This document shows positions 1 to 9,525 of a DNA stretch of 64,000 nt, one piece after another. This stretch comes from Roseovarius pelagicus (GTDB taxonomy: Bacteria > Pseudomonadota > Alphaproteobacteria > Rhodobacterales > Rhodobacteraceae): NCBI RefSeq assembly GCF_025639885.1, contig NZ_CP106737.1:62001-126000 (forward strand). The letters run 5' to 3'. The notes under the pieces were generated by a model, which searched no databases, was not told the origin of the DNA, and worked only from the letters and a program-made list of their open reading frames with translations. The number at the start of each line of letters is the position of its first letter. Positions within the stretch are counted from its first letter, which is position 1. The translations under genes were made by a program, and so were the position numbers.

Positions 1-826
1 CAATGGCAACGGACCGGGTGTTGGCGCCGCGCTGTCAAAACACCCAGACATTCGGATGATATCGCTGACCGGTTCAGGGCGCGCAGGACAGGCCATCACC
101 GAGACCGCCGCTCCCACCTTCAAACGCGTCGTGCTGGAGCTCGGTGGCAAGGGAGCGAACATCGTGTTTGCCGACAGTGACTACAGGCAGGCAGTGGCCA
201 AGGGCACGAAGCAATGCTTCAACAACAGCGGTCAAACCTGCAACGCACCAACCCGGATGCTGGTAGAGCGGTCCTGCTTTGACGAAGCGGTCAAGATTGC
301 GGCCCAAACCGCACGAGAAACCGATATCGACGCACCCGATAAATCCGGCGCGCATATTGGTCCACTGGCACTCAGGCCGCAGTATGACAAGGTACAGGCA
401 ATGATACAATCGGGCCTCGATGAAGGTGCTCGCCTCGTTGCCGGCGGCGCAGGACGGCCCGAAGGGATCACGCGGGGCTACTATGTGCGCCCCACAGTTT
501 TTGCAAATGTAACCCCCGACATGCGGATTTTCCGAGAGGAAATTTTTGGCCCGGTCCTTGCGATGACCCCCTTCGACACCGAAGAGCACGCGATCGCGCT
601 CGCCAATAACTGCGATTTCGGGCTGACAAACTACATCCAGACCGGCGATCCCGACAAAGCGCGGCGATTGGCAAGGAAACTTCAGTCCGGGATGGTGATA
701 GTCAACGATGCGGCACGCGCCCCGACAAGCCCGTTCGGCGGTGTAAAACATTCCGGCAATGGGCGCGAAGGCGGCATTTGGGGCTTGGAAGAATTTCTGG
801 AGATCAAATCCATCAGCGGTTGGTAA
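1..826 (+). CDS. Aldehyde dehydrogenase, C-terminal part (gene starts before the window)
   Basis: NAD(P)-dependent oxidation of an aldehyde to the acid; the substrate cannot be told from sequence. The frame is open from base 2, upstream of the first ATG at 56, and already reads conserved family sequence (NGNGPGVGAALSKHP), so the gene is cut by the window edge. The family's general-base Glu is seen in VLELGGKGAN (codon 137-139) and the nucleophilic Cys in NNSGQTCNAP (codon 239-241). The cofactor-domain signature EEIFGPVLA follows, and the protein ends normally near SPFGGVKHSGNGREGG. About 275 of roughly 475 residues are present. It converges on the peptide transporter operon, separated by a hairpin. 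Family call is secure; physiological role is open. Confidence 0.93.
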   Translation, partial: NGNGPGVGAALSKHPDIRMISLTGSGRAGQAITETAAPTFKRVVLELGGKGANIVFADSDYRQAVAKGTKQCFNNSGQTCNAPTRMLVERSCFDEAVKIAAQTARETDIDAPDKSGAHIGPLALRPQYDKVQAMIQSGLDEGARLVAGGAGRPEGITRGYYVRPTVFANVTPDMRIFREEIFGPVLAMTPFDTEEHAIALANNCDFGLTNYIQTGDPDKARRLARKLQSGMVIVNDAARAPTSPFGGVKHSGNGREGGIWGLEEFLEIKSISGW

Positions 827-874
827 ACTCGTGCAGGGCCTGCGCCCTGCGCGCGACCGGTTCACTCTACTCTA

Positions 875-907
875 GCCGGTGTCCTGAGCAACCCTAAGGA
901 CACCGGC
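875..907. terminator. Hairpin between convergent genes, likely bidirectional terminator
   Basis: GCCGGTGTCCT (875-885) pairs perfectly with AGGACACCGGC (897-907) across an 11-base loop. It lies 49 bp after the aldehyde dehydrogenase stop and about 190 bp before the end of the convergent ABC operon. The following sequence is AT-rich but has no clean T run, so terminator function is inferred from stem and position. Confidence 0.55.
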
Positions 908-1093
908 CAATAATCCATTGTTATATTAGGCTTTCGTTTAATCGCCGCGCCACAAAATGGCTCGCCAAACGCATTCCGTCACGACCAGCGCTTGATATTC
1001 GCGACCTAGGCGCGGTGCGACACGTCACATTTCCAGTGATCATGTCGTTTCCTACGATTAGCATTTGTGGCCCGCCGCCTGTCCGCAACGGGA

Positions 1094-3163
1094 TCACATC
1101 TTATGCCAGGTTGCCAGTTTTCCGAGTGTTTCCAGATCGTGGTGACAATGAATCGTCAGATCCTCGGTCTGGCGCACGGCCGGCGTTTCCCGATCGCAGA
1201 TTTCGCCCTTCTTCCAAGGGCAGCGGTTGGCAAAGACGCAGCCCTCCCCGCTAAGTTTGGGAAGCTCAACGGGCTCGCCTTCTCCAAGCGCCCGACCGGG
1301 TTCAGGTGCGGCGCTCAGCAGCACGTGGGTATAAGGATGGTAAGGTGGCTCATAGATGCGGTCAGTTTTGCCCTGTTCCATTACCGCCCCCTTATACAGA
1401 ACGACAACCCGGTCCGAGATGGCCCGCACCACCGACAGGTCGTGGCTGATGAACAGCATGGCGATGTCGCCCTGCTTGCGCAGGTCCAGCAACACGTCGA
1501 TGACCTTGGCCTGTACCGAAACATCCAGCGCCGACAGAATCTCATCGCACAACAGAAGTGACGGGTTTGCCACCAGGCCACGTGCAATCGCCACGCGCTG
1601 GCGCTCTCCCCCCGATAGCTGGCCAGGGTAGCGGCTTAAGTAAGACTCGTCCAATTGCACATTGCGCAGGGCGCTCACCATCAACTCAAGCCGCTGGTTG
1701 GCAGTGAGATCGGGCTGAAAACGGCGAATTGGACGCGTGAGGGTCGCCCTGATTGTGCGTCTCGGATTGAGTGACGAGTCCGGGTTTTGGAACACATACT
1801 GAATTTCGCGAAGAAGGTCATTCTTACGCGCAGCAATCAGCCCAAGCTCCTGGTCGCCCATGTACTTGATACTGCCGCTGACGGATTCGATCATTCCGGT
1901 GATCGCCTTGGCAATCGTGGATTTTCCACTGCCGGACTCCCCGACCAGCGATACGATCTCACCGCGTTTGATCGTCAGGGAAAAGCCCTTGACCACCGGC
2001 GCGGTCCCACGGCTCAGCAATCGCGAAAAAAACCCGGTCGAGCCGTAGCTGATATCTAAGTCCTCGACGGTCAAGACGTCCTTCCTGTCCGCCACGCTCG
2101 CAATTTCCGTTTTCGCATCGGCGGATACGTAGGCGGCATATTTCGGCAGATCACGCCAATGGTGACAGGCAAGCTCGTGTAGAGCCGCAGCCTGTTCCCT
2201 TTCCGGCATTTCGTGGACGCATCTGTCTGTTGCATATTGGCAGCGCGCTGCAAACGGGCAGCCATTCCCCAGTTCCGAGCGCCGCAGGATACCCTGCAAC
2301 CGCATTTCATTCCGGGCGGTTTGGCGAATGCTTGGGATCGATCCGATCAATCCGCGGGTATATGGATGACCCGGTTGTTCAAACAGCAGATCAACCGGTG
2401 CGGTTTCGACCACACATCCGGCATACATCACGACGACCCTGTCCGCTATCTGAGCGAGAACATTCAGATCATGCGTGACATAAAGCATCGCTGTGCCAAG
2501 CTTTACCTTCAATGAACGCAGCAGGCGGATGATCTGGCCCTGGGTGGTGACATCCAAACCCGTGGTCGGCTCGTCCAGAACAACGACTTCAGGATCACAG
2601 GAAAGCGCCATCGCAATGACGATCCGCTGTTGCTGGCCGCCCGACAACTCGTGCGGATAGCTGTTCAGAATACGATCCGTGTCGGTCAGCCCGATCAGCA
2701 TCATCAAATCGCGCAGCCGTCCCGCGGTATCAACGGATTTTGATGAATAGCCGTGCTGAATCAGCACCTCGCGAAGCTGTGACGCGATCCGCATATGCGG
2801 GCTCAGCGCGGTCGTCGGGTCCTGCGGAACCAGCGCCACCTTGCGACCGCGAACCTTATCCAGTTCCGTCCGGCTCAGCGTGGTAACATCAACATCATCC
2901 AGCATGACGTGGCCGCTGATGATGCGGCTGTTGCCTGCCCTATACCCCAGCAGGTTATAGGCCAACGAGGACTTGCCACAGCCGGATTCACCCACCAACC
3001 CGACAACGTCGCCCTTTTGAATAGTAAGATCAATATGCCGGAGTATCTGGAGAAGATTCTGCGACCCGATCTGGTAACCAAGCCCAAAGCCCGAAATTCG
3101 CACCAAGCTGTCGGCCGCCGTTTTGTCCTGTTTATCGATTTGATTCACGTAGTCTCCCGTCAT
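1094..3163 (-). CDS. Peptide-type ABC transporter, fused double ATP-binding protein (DppD-DppF fusion)
   Basis: Powers uptake through the two permeases encoded just upstream. At 689 residues it contains two complete nucleotide-binding domains. The first has Walker A GLVGESGCGKSS (about residue 56), signature LSGGQQQR and Walker B VVVLDEPTTGLD. The second has SLVGESGSGKST, LSGGERQR and LLLCDEILSALD. Each domain ends with the Cys-rich oligopeptide/dipeptide C-terminal extension (CPFAARCQYATDRC; CVFANRCPWKKGEIC), which places it in the Dpp/Opp/nickel family. In most relatives DppD and DppF are separate; fused forms are known. Its ATG overlaps the dppC-like stop (ATGA), so the genes are translationally coupled. 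The ligand is not predictable. Confidence 0.95.
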   Translation of the reverse strand: MTGDYVNQIDKQDKTAADSLVRISGFGLGYQIGSQNLLQILRHIDLTIQKGDVVGLVGESGCGKSSLAYNLLGYRAGNSRIISGHVMLDDVDVTTLSRTELDKVRGRKVALVPQDPTTALSPHMRIASQLREVLIQHGYSSKSVDTAGRLRDLMMLIGLTDTDRILNSYPHELSGGQQQRIVIAMALSCDPEVVVLDEPTTGLDVTTQGQIIRLLRSLKVKLGTAMLYVTHDLNVLAQIADRVVVMYAGCVVETAPVDLLFEQPGHPYTRGLIGSIPSIRQTARNEMRLQGILRRSELGNGCPFAARCQYATDRCVHEMPEREQAAALHELACHHWRDLPKYAAYVSADAKTEIASVADRKDVLTVEDLDISYGSTGFFSRLLSRGTAPVVKGFSLTIKRGEIVSLVGESGSGKSTIAKAITGMIESVSGSIKYMGDQELGLIAARKNDLLREIQYVFQNPDSSLNPRRTIRATLTRPIRRFQPDLTANQRLELMVSALRNVQLDESYLSRYPGQLSGGERQRVAIARGLVANPSLLLCDEILSALDVSVQAKVIDVLLDLRKQGDIAMLFISHDLSVVRAISDRVVVLYKGAVMEQGKTDRIYEPPYHPYTHVLLSAAPEPGRALGEGEPVELPKLSGEGCVFANRCPWKKGEICDRETPAVRQTEDLTIHCHHDLETLGKLATWHKM

Positions 3164-4041
3164 TGGTCGCGCGCCCCCGAACGGTCGAGCATCCGCGCCA
3201 GCCCGTCAGTAAAAAGATTCAAGCCAAAGATAAGCGTTGCCAAGGCGATGCCGGGCCCAATCGTGGTGATGGGCGTCAGCAAAATCAGATCCCGGTTCTC
3301 GCTCAACATTAGCCCCCACTCCGGTAGCGGCGCTCGCACGCCAAAGCCGAGAAAGCCGAACGCACCAATGAGCACCGGCGCATAGCCTGCTCTCAGCGCC
3401 AGTTCGACCAGCAAAGGACCAGAACAATTTGGCAGCACTTCCTGCACGACGATGGCCAGATAGGATTCCCCGCGCAGGCGGGCGGCCACAACGTAGTCCT
3501 TCGTGACCACCTGCAAGCCCGCTGCACGGGCGATCCGAGCAATGCGCGGAAAGAATACAAAACCGACGACAGCTGAAATCAGCATCGGTTCACCGGACAG
3601 GTTAGGACCGGCGGTACTGATCGCGATCAGGCCGAGGACTAGGAAGGGGATAGAGATCAGAGCCTCGAAAAAACGTTGCAAGATCGTATCAAAGAACCCG
3701 CCGACAAGCGCCGACAACAACCCGAGCGTCGTGCCCAGCACCATTCCGATCAGCGTCCCCGTGATCGTCATCATCAAAACGATGTGCGACGCGTACATGA
3801 TGCGGCTGAGAACGTCTCGTCCCAACTGATCGATGCCAAAGGGATGTGCCCAGCTCGCCCCGGTCGCAGGAATGCCCGCGCCAATCTTGTCGAACGGAAA
3901 CGGCGTCCAGAAAATTCCCAAAATTGCGATCGCAACATGCGTGGCAAGGATGGCGAGACCGAACCGCATGCTCAGCGGCAGTGCCCGAAACTTCATTATG
4001 CTTATCCCGTGTTGCGATATTGTTTGACTGCTCGACGTCAT
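3160..4041 (-). CDS. Peptide-type ABC transporter permease, DppC-like
   Basis: Inner-membrane permease of the importer. It has an N-terminal membrane segment (RFGLAILATHVAIAILGIFW), the HPFGIDQLGRDVLSR motif usual for DppC-type subunits, and the EAA-type cytoplasmic loop (VAARLRGESYLAIVVQEVLPN) that contacts the ATPase. The start is set at ATG 4041, just after the dppB-like stop at 4044-4046; an in-frame TTG at 4047 is an alternative. The stop overlaps the ATPase start. Length of about 293 residues is normal for the family. Confidence 0.93.
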   Translation of the reverse strand: MTSSSQTISQHGISIMKFRALPLSMRFGLAILATHVAIAILGIFWTPFPFDKIGAGIPATGASWAHPFGIDQLGRDVLSRIMYASHIVLMMTITGTLIGMVLGTTLGLLSALVGGFFDTILQRFFEALISIPFLVLGLIAISTAGPNLSGEPMLISAVVGFVFFPRIARIARAAGLQVVTKDYVVAARLRGESYLAIVVQEVLPNCSGPLLVELALRAGYAPVLIGAFGFLGFGVRAPLPEWGLMLSENRDLILLTPITTIGPGIALATLIFGLNLFTDGLARMLDRSGARDQ

Positions 4042-4043
4042 GG

Positions 4044-4994
4044 TCAATGTTTGCCCCGAAGCCTTGGGTTGGAAAGGATCGACCCAATATCGGCAAGCGT
4101 GTTTGCGCAGATATAGATGGCCGCAGCGATCAGCACGGTCGCCTCGACAACCGGCGCATCACGTGTTGTCAGCGCGTTCACCATGACGCTGCCGAACCCT
4201 GGATATGTGAACACTTCTTCAACGATGATCACACCGCCGATCAGGTAGGAAATATTCAATGCCATGTTGTTGATCGACGGGCCAAGAGCGTTCGGGAACG
4301 CGTGCCGCCAGAGCACAATACGCTGCGGCATCCCCTTCAGCTCCGCCATACGTACATAGTCCTGCGACAGAACCTCAATCAAACCATCACGCAAAAGGCG
4401 CACCGTGTAGATCGACACGGATATGGCAAGCACCACAGTCGGCATGAGCAGAGCAACAACCCAGTCTCCGAAACTTGAGTTTTCGGTGACCATTGATGTC
4501 GATGGGAGGATCGGAAAGGCCACCACAAAGGTTATGAGCGCGATACTCGCCAGAAGGTAATCCGGTATCGACAACAAAACAAAGTTGACGCTCGAAATGA
4601 TCGTATCGACGAGCGACCCTGGCTTTACCGCCTGCAACGCCGCAGGGATGAGAGACATCGGCAGCGACAACAAGAAGGCGCAGGTTGCAAGGATCGCCGT
4701 GTTCAGGAGCTTCGGCCCGATAATCTCGGACACCGGGCGTTGGGACGAGATCGAATTTCCGAAATCGCCCTGCACGACTCCACCCAGCCATTCAAAATAT
4801 CGCACAAGCGCAGGCTGATCATAGCCCAGTTGCCGCCGCAGCTCGGCCAGGCTTTCCTCTGTGGCAGACCTACCAAGAATTCGGGACGCCACATCACCCG
4901 GCAAAATCTCGACTGCTGCGAAAATCACAGCGGAGACCAACAGCAGCGTAACAAGCGCGTAAAAGATCCGCGTAACGATCAATTTGCTGATCAT
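4044..4994 (-). CDS. Peptide-type ABC transporter permease, DppB-like
   Basis: Inner-membrane permease pairing with the DppC-like subunit. The first membrane helix (FYALVTLLLVSAVIFAAVEI) is followed by the family motif PGDVASRILGRSATEE. The EAA-like loop is VRMAELKGMPQRIVLWRHAFPN and the C-terminal motif is VFTYPGFGSVMVNALTTRD. Length 316 residues is typical. It lies 73 bp downstream of the binding-protein gene in the same direction, so the four genes probably form one operon. The order is binding protein, B, C, then fused DF. Confidence 0.93.
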   Translation of the reverse strand: MISKLIVTRIFYALVTLLLVSAVIFAAVEILPGDVASRILGRSATEESLAELRRQLGYDQPALVRYFEWLGGVVQGDFGNSISSQRPVSEIIGPKLLNTAILATCAFLLSLPMSLIPAALQAVKPGSLVDTIISSVNFVLLSIPDYLLASIALITFVVAFPILPSTSMVTENSSFGDWVVALLMPTVVLAISVSIYTVRLLRDGLIEVLSQDYVRMAELKGMPQRIVLWRHAFPNALGPSINNMALNISYLIGGVIIVEEVFTYPGFGSVMVNALTTRDAPVVEATVLIAAAIYICANTLADIGSILSNPRLRGKH

Positions 4995-5067
4995 TTACAA
5001 TGTTCCGTCTATTTAAGGGAGCAAGATAAAGTGTTGCCCGCCCAAGGCAGGCAACACTGGTCTCAGT

Positions 5068-6612
5068 TCACCGGTCGCAGTACAGGTAACGGAAATCCGG
5101 TGTCTGGGTAGCGTAAAGACGCACCCCGCCGCAATCCTTGCTTACAGCCGCGACGGCCGTGGCCATGACGGGGTTGATCGTACCACCCTCTTCTTCCAGC
5201 ATGATCTGGGCTTGGCGGTAAAGTTCGGTGCGTTCCTTGGGATCAACCGTCTGTGCGGCCTTATCCAGAAGCGCGTCATAATCTTCGCGCTGCCACTGGG
5301 TTTCGTTCCAGCCCGCGTCGCTACGATGCGCCACCGAGAGGCCATCAGCCGTGGAACGCAGCCCCCAGCTGCTGGTGTAGAAAGGCCGCTTGTTCCAGAC
5401 TTCATCCCAGAAGCTCGACGATGGCATGGTGACGACGTTCACCTTTACTCCCGCCTGGCTCGCCATCTGGGCAAAGAGTGTGGACATCTTCGTCAGGCCC
5501 GGTTGGATCTCAGACGAGAACAGGTCGATTTCCAGATCATCCTCGTAGCCCGCTTCTTTCAGCAATTCACGGGCACGCTCAATATCTTGCTCAGGCACCG
5601 TGCTATGCGCCGCCGTGGGGAAGAAGGGCGGAATGTTGTGATCGTTCGTCGCAACCCCGAAGCCCAGCAATGCTGCGTTCACCATGACCTGCCGGTCGAT
5701 CACCAGCTTCAGCGCCTGGCGTACCCTCACATCGTCGAATGGCGGCGTTTGTGTCCACATGGCGAAAGTCAGAAACGAACCCTGCTTGGACGCCAGCAAT
5801 TCAACATTGTCAGCCTTTTGCAGTGATCTTGCGGTCGAGCCATCAATCACTGGAGCATAATCGACTTCATTCGAGAGCAACCCGGCCGTCATTGCCAAGG
5901 GATCAGTCTTGACCGTAATCAACAGACAATCGCTCTTCGGCAGCTCAGGGTCCCAGTAATCAGGGTTGGCCACCAGCTTGCGAACATCCGCCGCGCGGAC
6001 ATAATCCGGTGCCATGAACGCGCCGGTTCCGTTGGCAGTCTGCGCCAATTCCGTCGATGGCGTACCGTCCTTGACCATGAGCGCGAATTTCGAGGACAGC
6101 AAAACGGGCAGTTCGACAACTGGGCTTTGCGTTGTAATGCTGAGCGTGTGGTCGTCGACTGCTTCGACAACGGCCCCTTCCATAAAGCTCATGGCCGGCG
6201 CGGCTGGGGACGCGACATTGGGATCGGTCAGGCGGTTGATGCTGTAGACGGCATCCTTGGCCGCAAACGCTGAACCATCATGGAACTTGACGCCTTTGCG
6301 CAAATGGAACGTCCATTGCGTTGCGTCCGCATTGGCTTCCCACGACTCTGCCAGACGCGGCATCGGCTGAAACGTTTCGTCGAGGTGGATCAGGGGCTCA
6401 TAGACAGACCAAATGTGCATGGCATCGTCATCGCCCCACAGGAACGCGGGGTCCATGGTCTGAGTTTCCTTGATGGGGTCGGTACCGGAGATCTCTACGC
6501 AGCCTTCCTGCGCCGCAGCATATCCGGTGGTCATTGTCAGACCGGCCGCACCTAGAACACTGGACGCGATGGCCACCAGCAAGATACGTCGATGTTTGTC
6601 TTTCGGTATCAT
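5068..6612 (-). CDS. Extracellular solute-binding protein family 5 (peptide/nickel type)
   Basis: Periplasmic receptor that delivers ligand to the permeases. A signal peptide is clear: charged MIPKDKHRR, a hydrophobic core, and a probable cleavage site after GYAAA. The mature part has the SBP_bac_5 pattern, including TWTFHLRKGV-like sequence QWTFHLRKGVKFHDG, SINRL, NGTGAF and DDVRVRQALKLVIDR. Length 514 residues is normal. The ATG at 6612 has an AAGGGA ribosome-binding site 8 bases upstream. Ligand is unknown: this family carries peptides, nickel, heme, opines and glycosides, and the neighbouring aldehyde dehydrogenase only hints at a catabolic role. Confidence 0.93.
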   Translation of the reverse strand: MIPKDKHRRILLVAIASSVLGAAGLTMTTGYAAAQEGCVEISGTDPIKETQTMDPAFLWGDDDAMHIWSVYEPLIHLDETFQPMPRLAESWEANADATQWTFHLRKGVKFHDGSAFAAKDAVYSINRLTDPNVASPAAPAMSFMEGAVVEAVDDHTLSITTQSPVVELPVLLSSKFALMVKDGTPSTELAQTANGTGAFMAPDYVRAADVRKLVANPDYWDPELPKSDCLLITVKTDPLAMTAGLLSNEVDYAPVIDGSTARSLQKADNVELLASKQGSFLTFAMWTQTPPFDDVRVRQALKLVIDRQVMVNAALLGFGVATNDHNIPPFFPTAAHSTVPEQDIERARELLKEAGYEDDLEIDLFSSEIQPGLTKMSTLFAQMASQAGVKVNVVTMPSSSFWDEVWNKRPFYTSSWGLRSTADGLSVAHRSDAGWNETQWQREDYDALLDKAAQTVDPKERTELYRQAQIMLEEEGGTINPVMATAVAAVSKDCGGVRLYATQTPDFRYLYCDR

Positions 6613-6965
6613 ATAATCAATCCCTTGAAGATTCTATTGGCATTCCGCGCGGTATATTGTTGGGGCGCTTTGGCTCGTGGCTGTCATCGGGTAAACAAGT
6701 CGATTTCACTATGACGTTGTGCGATACATTGCTCAGCTCCAGTCCCGCACTCCCTTCGACGACCACAAGGTGCCGCCTAAATGTACAGGCCAGCTTCGAT
6801 TTATAAAACGAATTTTTTTGAATATTAAAATCGCAAATTCAAATGCGTCAGCAGTAGCTTTCGTCGGTATTCCTGCCCTTCTTTCGAACTGACCCAGGAG
6901 GATGAACTGTCTCCCCCCCAAGTCGCTGTTATCACTGAGGGAAGGACACGCATAAACAGCCGAAC
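6613..6965. other. Intergenic stretch upstream of the ABC operon
   Basis: 353 bp between the binding-protein gene and the IS6 element. It should hold the operon promoter (minus strand). A strongly AT-rich block at about 6797-6843 is the most promoter-like part, but no clear -35/-10 pair or operator could be picked out. No credible gene was found. Confidence 0.4.
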
Positions 6966-7776
6966 GGCATTGCCAAGTTGTTCAGCCGATGCTGAGATTT
7001 GTCTACGTTTGGCAAGTCATGGTTTCATTTCGGCGGCATAGTCTGCCCACAGGCTGAATGCATCTGCCCGGGGCGTGGCGATAGGATGTGGCGGTGAGGC
7101 GATACCGGCGGAGTTTAAAGATCGTGTTGATCTGGTCATGTGCGGCAAGGAAACGCTGTGCCTGTCTGGGCGACTTGAACCGGCCCATGATTTTCTCTCG
7201 TCGCCGCGTCGGCCTATGACTTCCTTCGATCCGGTTGTTAAGGCCCTTGTGGGCTCGGTGATCGGCGCCTTGAGCTTGCTGAGCGATCGGCCTGATGTAG
7301 CTGCGCAGCTTGTCGGCGATGACGACTCTTGGCTGGCCGAATTGAGCGATCAGCCTTGTCAGAAATCGCTTGGCGGCTTTGGCATTGCGGCGTGTTTGCA
7401 CAAGAATGTCGAGAGTATCACCGTTGCCATCGACGGCCCGCCAGAGCCAGTGCTTCACGCCGTTGATCGGGAGCACGACCTCGTCTAGGTGCCATTTGTC
7501 GTTAGGGCGCGGCCGGTCCCGGCGGATGCAGGCGGCGAAATGCGCACCAAACCGGTTGACCCAAAGGCGAATGGCTTCGCGGCTGACGATGACGCCGCGC
7601 TCCGCCAACAGGTCCTCGACATCCGCGGTGCTGAGCGCAAAGCGATGGTAGGCCCAGACCGCATGGGCGACGATCTCGCGCGGAAAACGAAAGCCCTTCA
7701 GGCGCAGCATTGACGGCGGTATTTTCATGCCTCAACTGTTACCCAAGTCAAAAACGGCAAACAACTTGGCAATGCC
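6966..7776 (-). mobile_element. IS6-family insertion sequence, apparently intact
   Basis: Perfect 17-bp terminal inverted repeats bound the element: GGCATTGCCAAGTTGTT (6966-6982) and its reverse complement (7760-7776). The 811-bp length is normal for IS6, with one transposase gene filling it. The 8 bases on either side (AGCCGAAC and TACCAGAT) do not match, so there is no target duplication. Either a deletion or a replicon fusion or resolution has happened here. The element separates the catabolic operon from the plasmid maintenance genes. Confidence 0.9.
7003..7728 (-). CDS. IS6-family transposase (DDE)
   Basis: Catalyses replicative transposition of the surrounding element. The 241 residues contain an N-terminal helix-turn-helix region (ADVEDLLAERGVIVSREAIRLW) and the IS6 DDE core: Asp in WHLDEVVL, Asp in VIADKLRSY, and Glu in NNRIEGSHRPTRRREKIMGRFKS. 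These are the landmarks of IS26-like enzymes. The ATG at 7728 lies 32 bp inside the inverted repeat end. No frameshift is seen, so it may be active. Confidence 0.93.
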   Translation of the reverse strand: MKIPPSMLRLKGFRFPREIVAHAVWAYHRFALSTADVEDLLAERGVIVSREAIRLWVNRFGAHFAACIRRDRPRPNDKWHLDEVVLPINGVKHWLWRAVDGNGDTLDILVQTRRNAKAAKRFLTRLIAQFGQPRVVIADKLRSYIRPIAQQAQGADHRAHKGLNNRIEGSHRPTRRREKIMGRFKSPRQAQRFLAAHDQINTIFKLRRYRLTATSYRHAPGRCIQPVGRLCRRNETMTCQT

Positions 7777-7883
7777 TACCAGATCACTTCTCAGCGAAAA
7801 TCAACACTATACGGCGTCTGATTGGGAACCACACGTCCGACTGATTGAAAGTGCCCGCCTTCCAATCGGCGGGTGCGGGACCG

Positions 7884-8444
7884 CTAGTTCGCCTCGTCAA
7901 CAACCAACTCGAGCTCCGGCAGATCACGCAAACTTTGCAGATCGAAGGTTGCCAAAAACGTCTCTGTTGTCACAAATGTATGCGGCGCCCCCGGCCGCGG
8001 TGACCGAGGCCCACTCGCTATCAGGTCTTTGTAGCGCAGCCGGGCCAGCAGATCGCGGCTGACCTCCTTGCCGAAGATGTCCTTAAGCCCCGCCCGATCA
8101 ATCGGCTGATGATAGGCGATGGCGCAGAGCACGCCCATCTCCATCTCGGTGAAGCCGAGGGTCTGGCCGCCCGGTTCGGCGGCGGCTTTGATAGCATCAG
8201 CAAACTGCGTTCGCGTGCGGAACATCCAGCCGCCAGCCACTTGGGCCAACTCGAATGGCCGGCCGACCAACTCTGCCCGGATGTCCTCGATCAGCATCTC
8301 GACCGAGGCTCCCTGCCCCACCACACGCGCGAGAGCCTCTCGCCCGACCGGTGTCGGGTTGGCGAACAGGACCGCCTCTATCCGACCCATCCATTCGCGC
8401 CAGCGCAGTTCTGGTGGCATATCGTCGAGTTCGCGGTCGAACAC
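7884..8444 (-). CDS. ScpB-like segregation and condensation protein
   Basis: ScpB proteins are winged-helix partners of SMC-ScpA in chromosome organisation. This 186-residue protein shows the pattern MGRIEAVLFANPTPV, then LAQVAGGWMFRTR, then a second winged helix (EMGVLCAIAYHQPIDRAGLKDIFG; LRYKDLIASG). No smc or scpA is nearby. It sits with DUF1403 and a tyrosine recombinase instead, so this is a plasmid-borne paralogue rather than the housekeeping gene. Its specific role here is inferred at most. The GTG at 8444 is used; ATG 8420 is an alternative, and neither has a strong ribosome-binding site. Confidence 0.82.
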   Translation of the reverse strand: MFDRELDDMPPELRWREWMGRIEAVLFANPTPVGREALARVVGQGASVEMLIEDIRAELVGRPFELAQVAGGWMFRTRTQFADAIKAAAEPGGQTLGFTEMEMGVLCAIAYHQPIDRAGLKDIFGKEVSRDLLARLRYKDLIASGPRSPRPGAPHTFVTTETFLATFDLQSLRDLPELELVVDEAN

Positions 8445-8498
8445 GTCATCGCGTGTCGCCCCCCTGCCCCTTCGTGCGCTTCTGGTGCGCCATCGCGG

Positions 8499-9452
8499 TC
8501 ACGGCGTGATCCCGTAAAGGCGAAAGGTCGAGCGTCCGGTCAGTTCCCGTGCCACACCCAGATCGACCAGACGGTCGCAAAACCGTCGCGCTGCTCGGTC
8601 TGTCATGGCGGTCGAGGTCCCTTGGATGCGCGGCGACAGCATCGGGGCCGGTGCCACGGCGTCTTCGGCGAGAAACAGATTAACCGCCGCGTCCGACCCT
8701 TTCGCGCGCAGCTTCGGCGCCACGCTCCGAAGCGCCTCTGCGCGGCGGGCAACGTCCCGCGTCAGCCGGATCGTCTCTTCGATGGACTCGAGAATTTGGG
8801 ACTGAACCGCCAGCTCGGCCTTGGGCTTACCCGCAACCACTTCGCAGAGCATCGTCTTGGTGATCCGCTGCGCCGTGACCGGCAGTACCACCTTCCAGTT
8901 CAATGCCCGCGCCAACACCAAGTCCGAAAGCAGGCAAGCGATCCGCTCCGCCCGATCATCGGCCTTGAGAACGGCGCGCATAACAGACACGCAACCCGCC
9001 AACGGCCCGTGGGTCCAGACGCGCGCCTGCCCCGCGTCCAGCCAACCGACCACCTCCCCGGCGAGAACCGGGCCGATCAAGTCGGCAAACCCTGCCACCC
9101 CATCCGTCCGCAAGCGCACAGCATCGCGCCAGTAAGCCAGCAGGTCACCATCCGGCCCTCGCGCCTCGCCCGGTGGCGTCAGGTGGTAGGCATCCCGGAT
9201 ATCTTCCTCCCGCGCCAGCCGCCCTTCCAACTTCGAGGTCGCCATCGCAGCGCTCAGCGCCAGCCGGTTGGCGAGTAGTTTCAGTGGCACGCCATACCTG
9301 CTATCGCCGATCAACTGATCCAGCACCATGAGCGTTGCCCCCGACCGAAATGCCACAATCCCAGAGGTTTCCGACCCCGCCGGGGTGATCCATGCGGGCG
9401 GCAGCGGTAGGGACCTTAGGTCGTCCGGGATAGCTGTCGGCTGGTATGTCAT
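8499..9452 (-). CDS. DUF1403 family protein
   Basis: Function unknown. The 317 residues match the DUF1403 family as I know it: an N-terminal PLPPAWITPAGSETSGIVAF, a middle ATSKLEGRLAREEDIRDA, and a C-terminal winged-helix-like segment (ARRFCDRLVDLGVARELTGR). It lies 54 bp upstream of the scpB-like gene in the same direction and back to back with the tyrosine recombinase. The ScpB-DUF1403-recombinase set travels together on alphaproteobacterial plasmids. The C-terminal segment and context suggest a DNA-related role; this is inference. Confidence 0.8.
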   Translation of the reverse strand: MTYQPTAIPDDLRSLPLPPAWITPAGSETSGIVAFRSGATLMVLDQLIGDSRYGVPLKLLANRLALSAAMATSKLEGRLAREEDIRDAYHLTPPGEARGPDGDLLAYWRDAVRLRTDGVAGFADLIGPVLAGEVVGWLDAGQARVWTHGPLAGCVSVMRAVLKADDRAERIACLLSDLVLARALNWKVVLPVTAQRITKTMLCEVVAGKPKAELAVQSQILESIEETIRLTRDVARRAEALRSVAPKLRAKGSDAAVNLFLAEDAVAPAPMLSPRIQGTSTAMTDRAARRFCDRLVDLGVARELTGRSTFRLYGITP

Positions 9453-9525
9453 GTCACAACACTAATCTCAAACGGCGCTTTCGTCCACCAGATGATGTAT
9501 AAACCGCCGCGCTCTGCCCGCTCCT

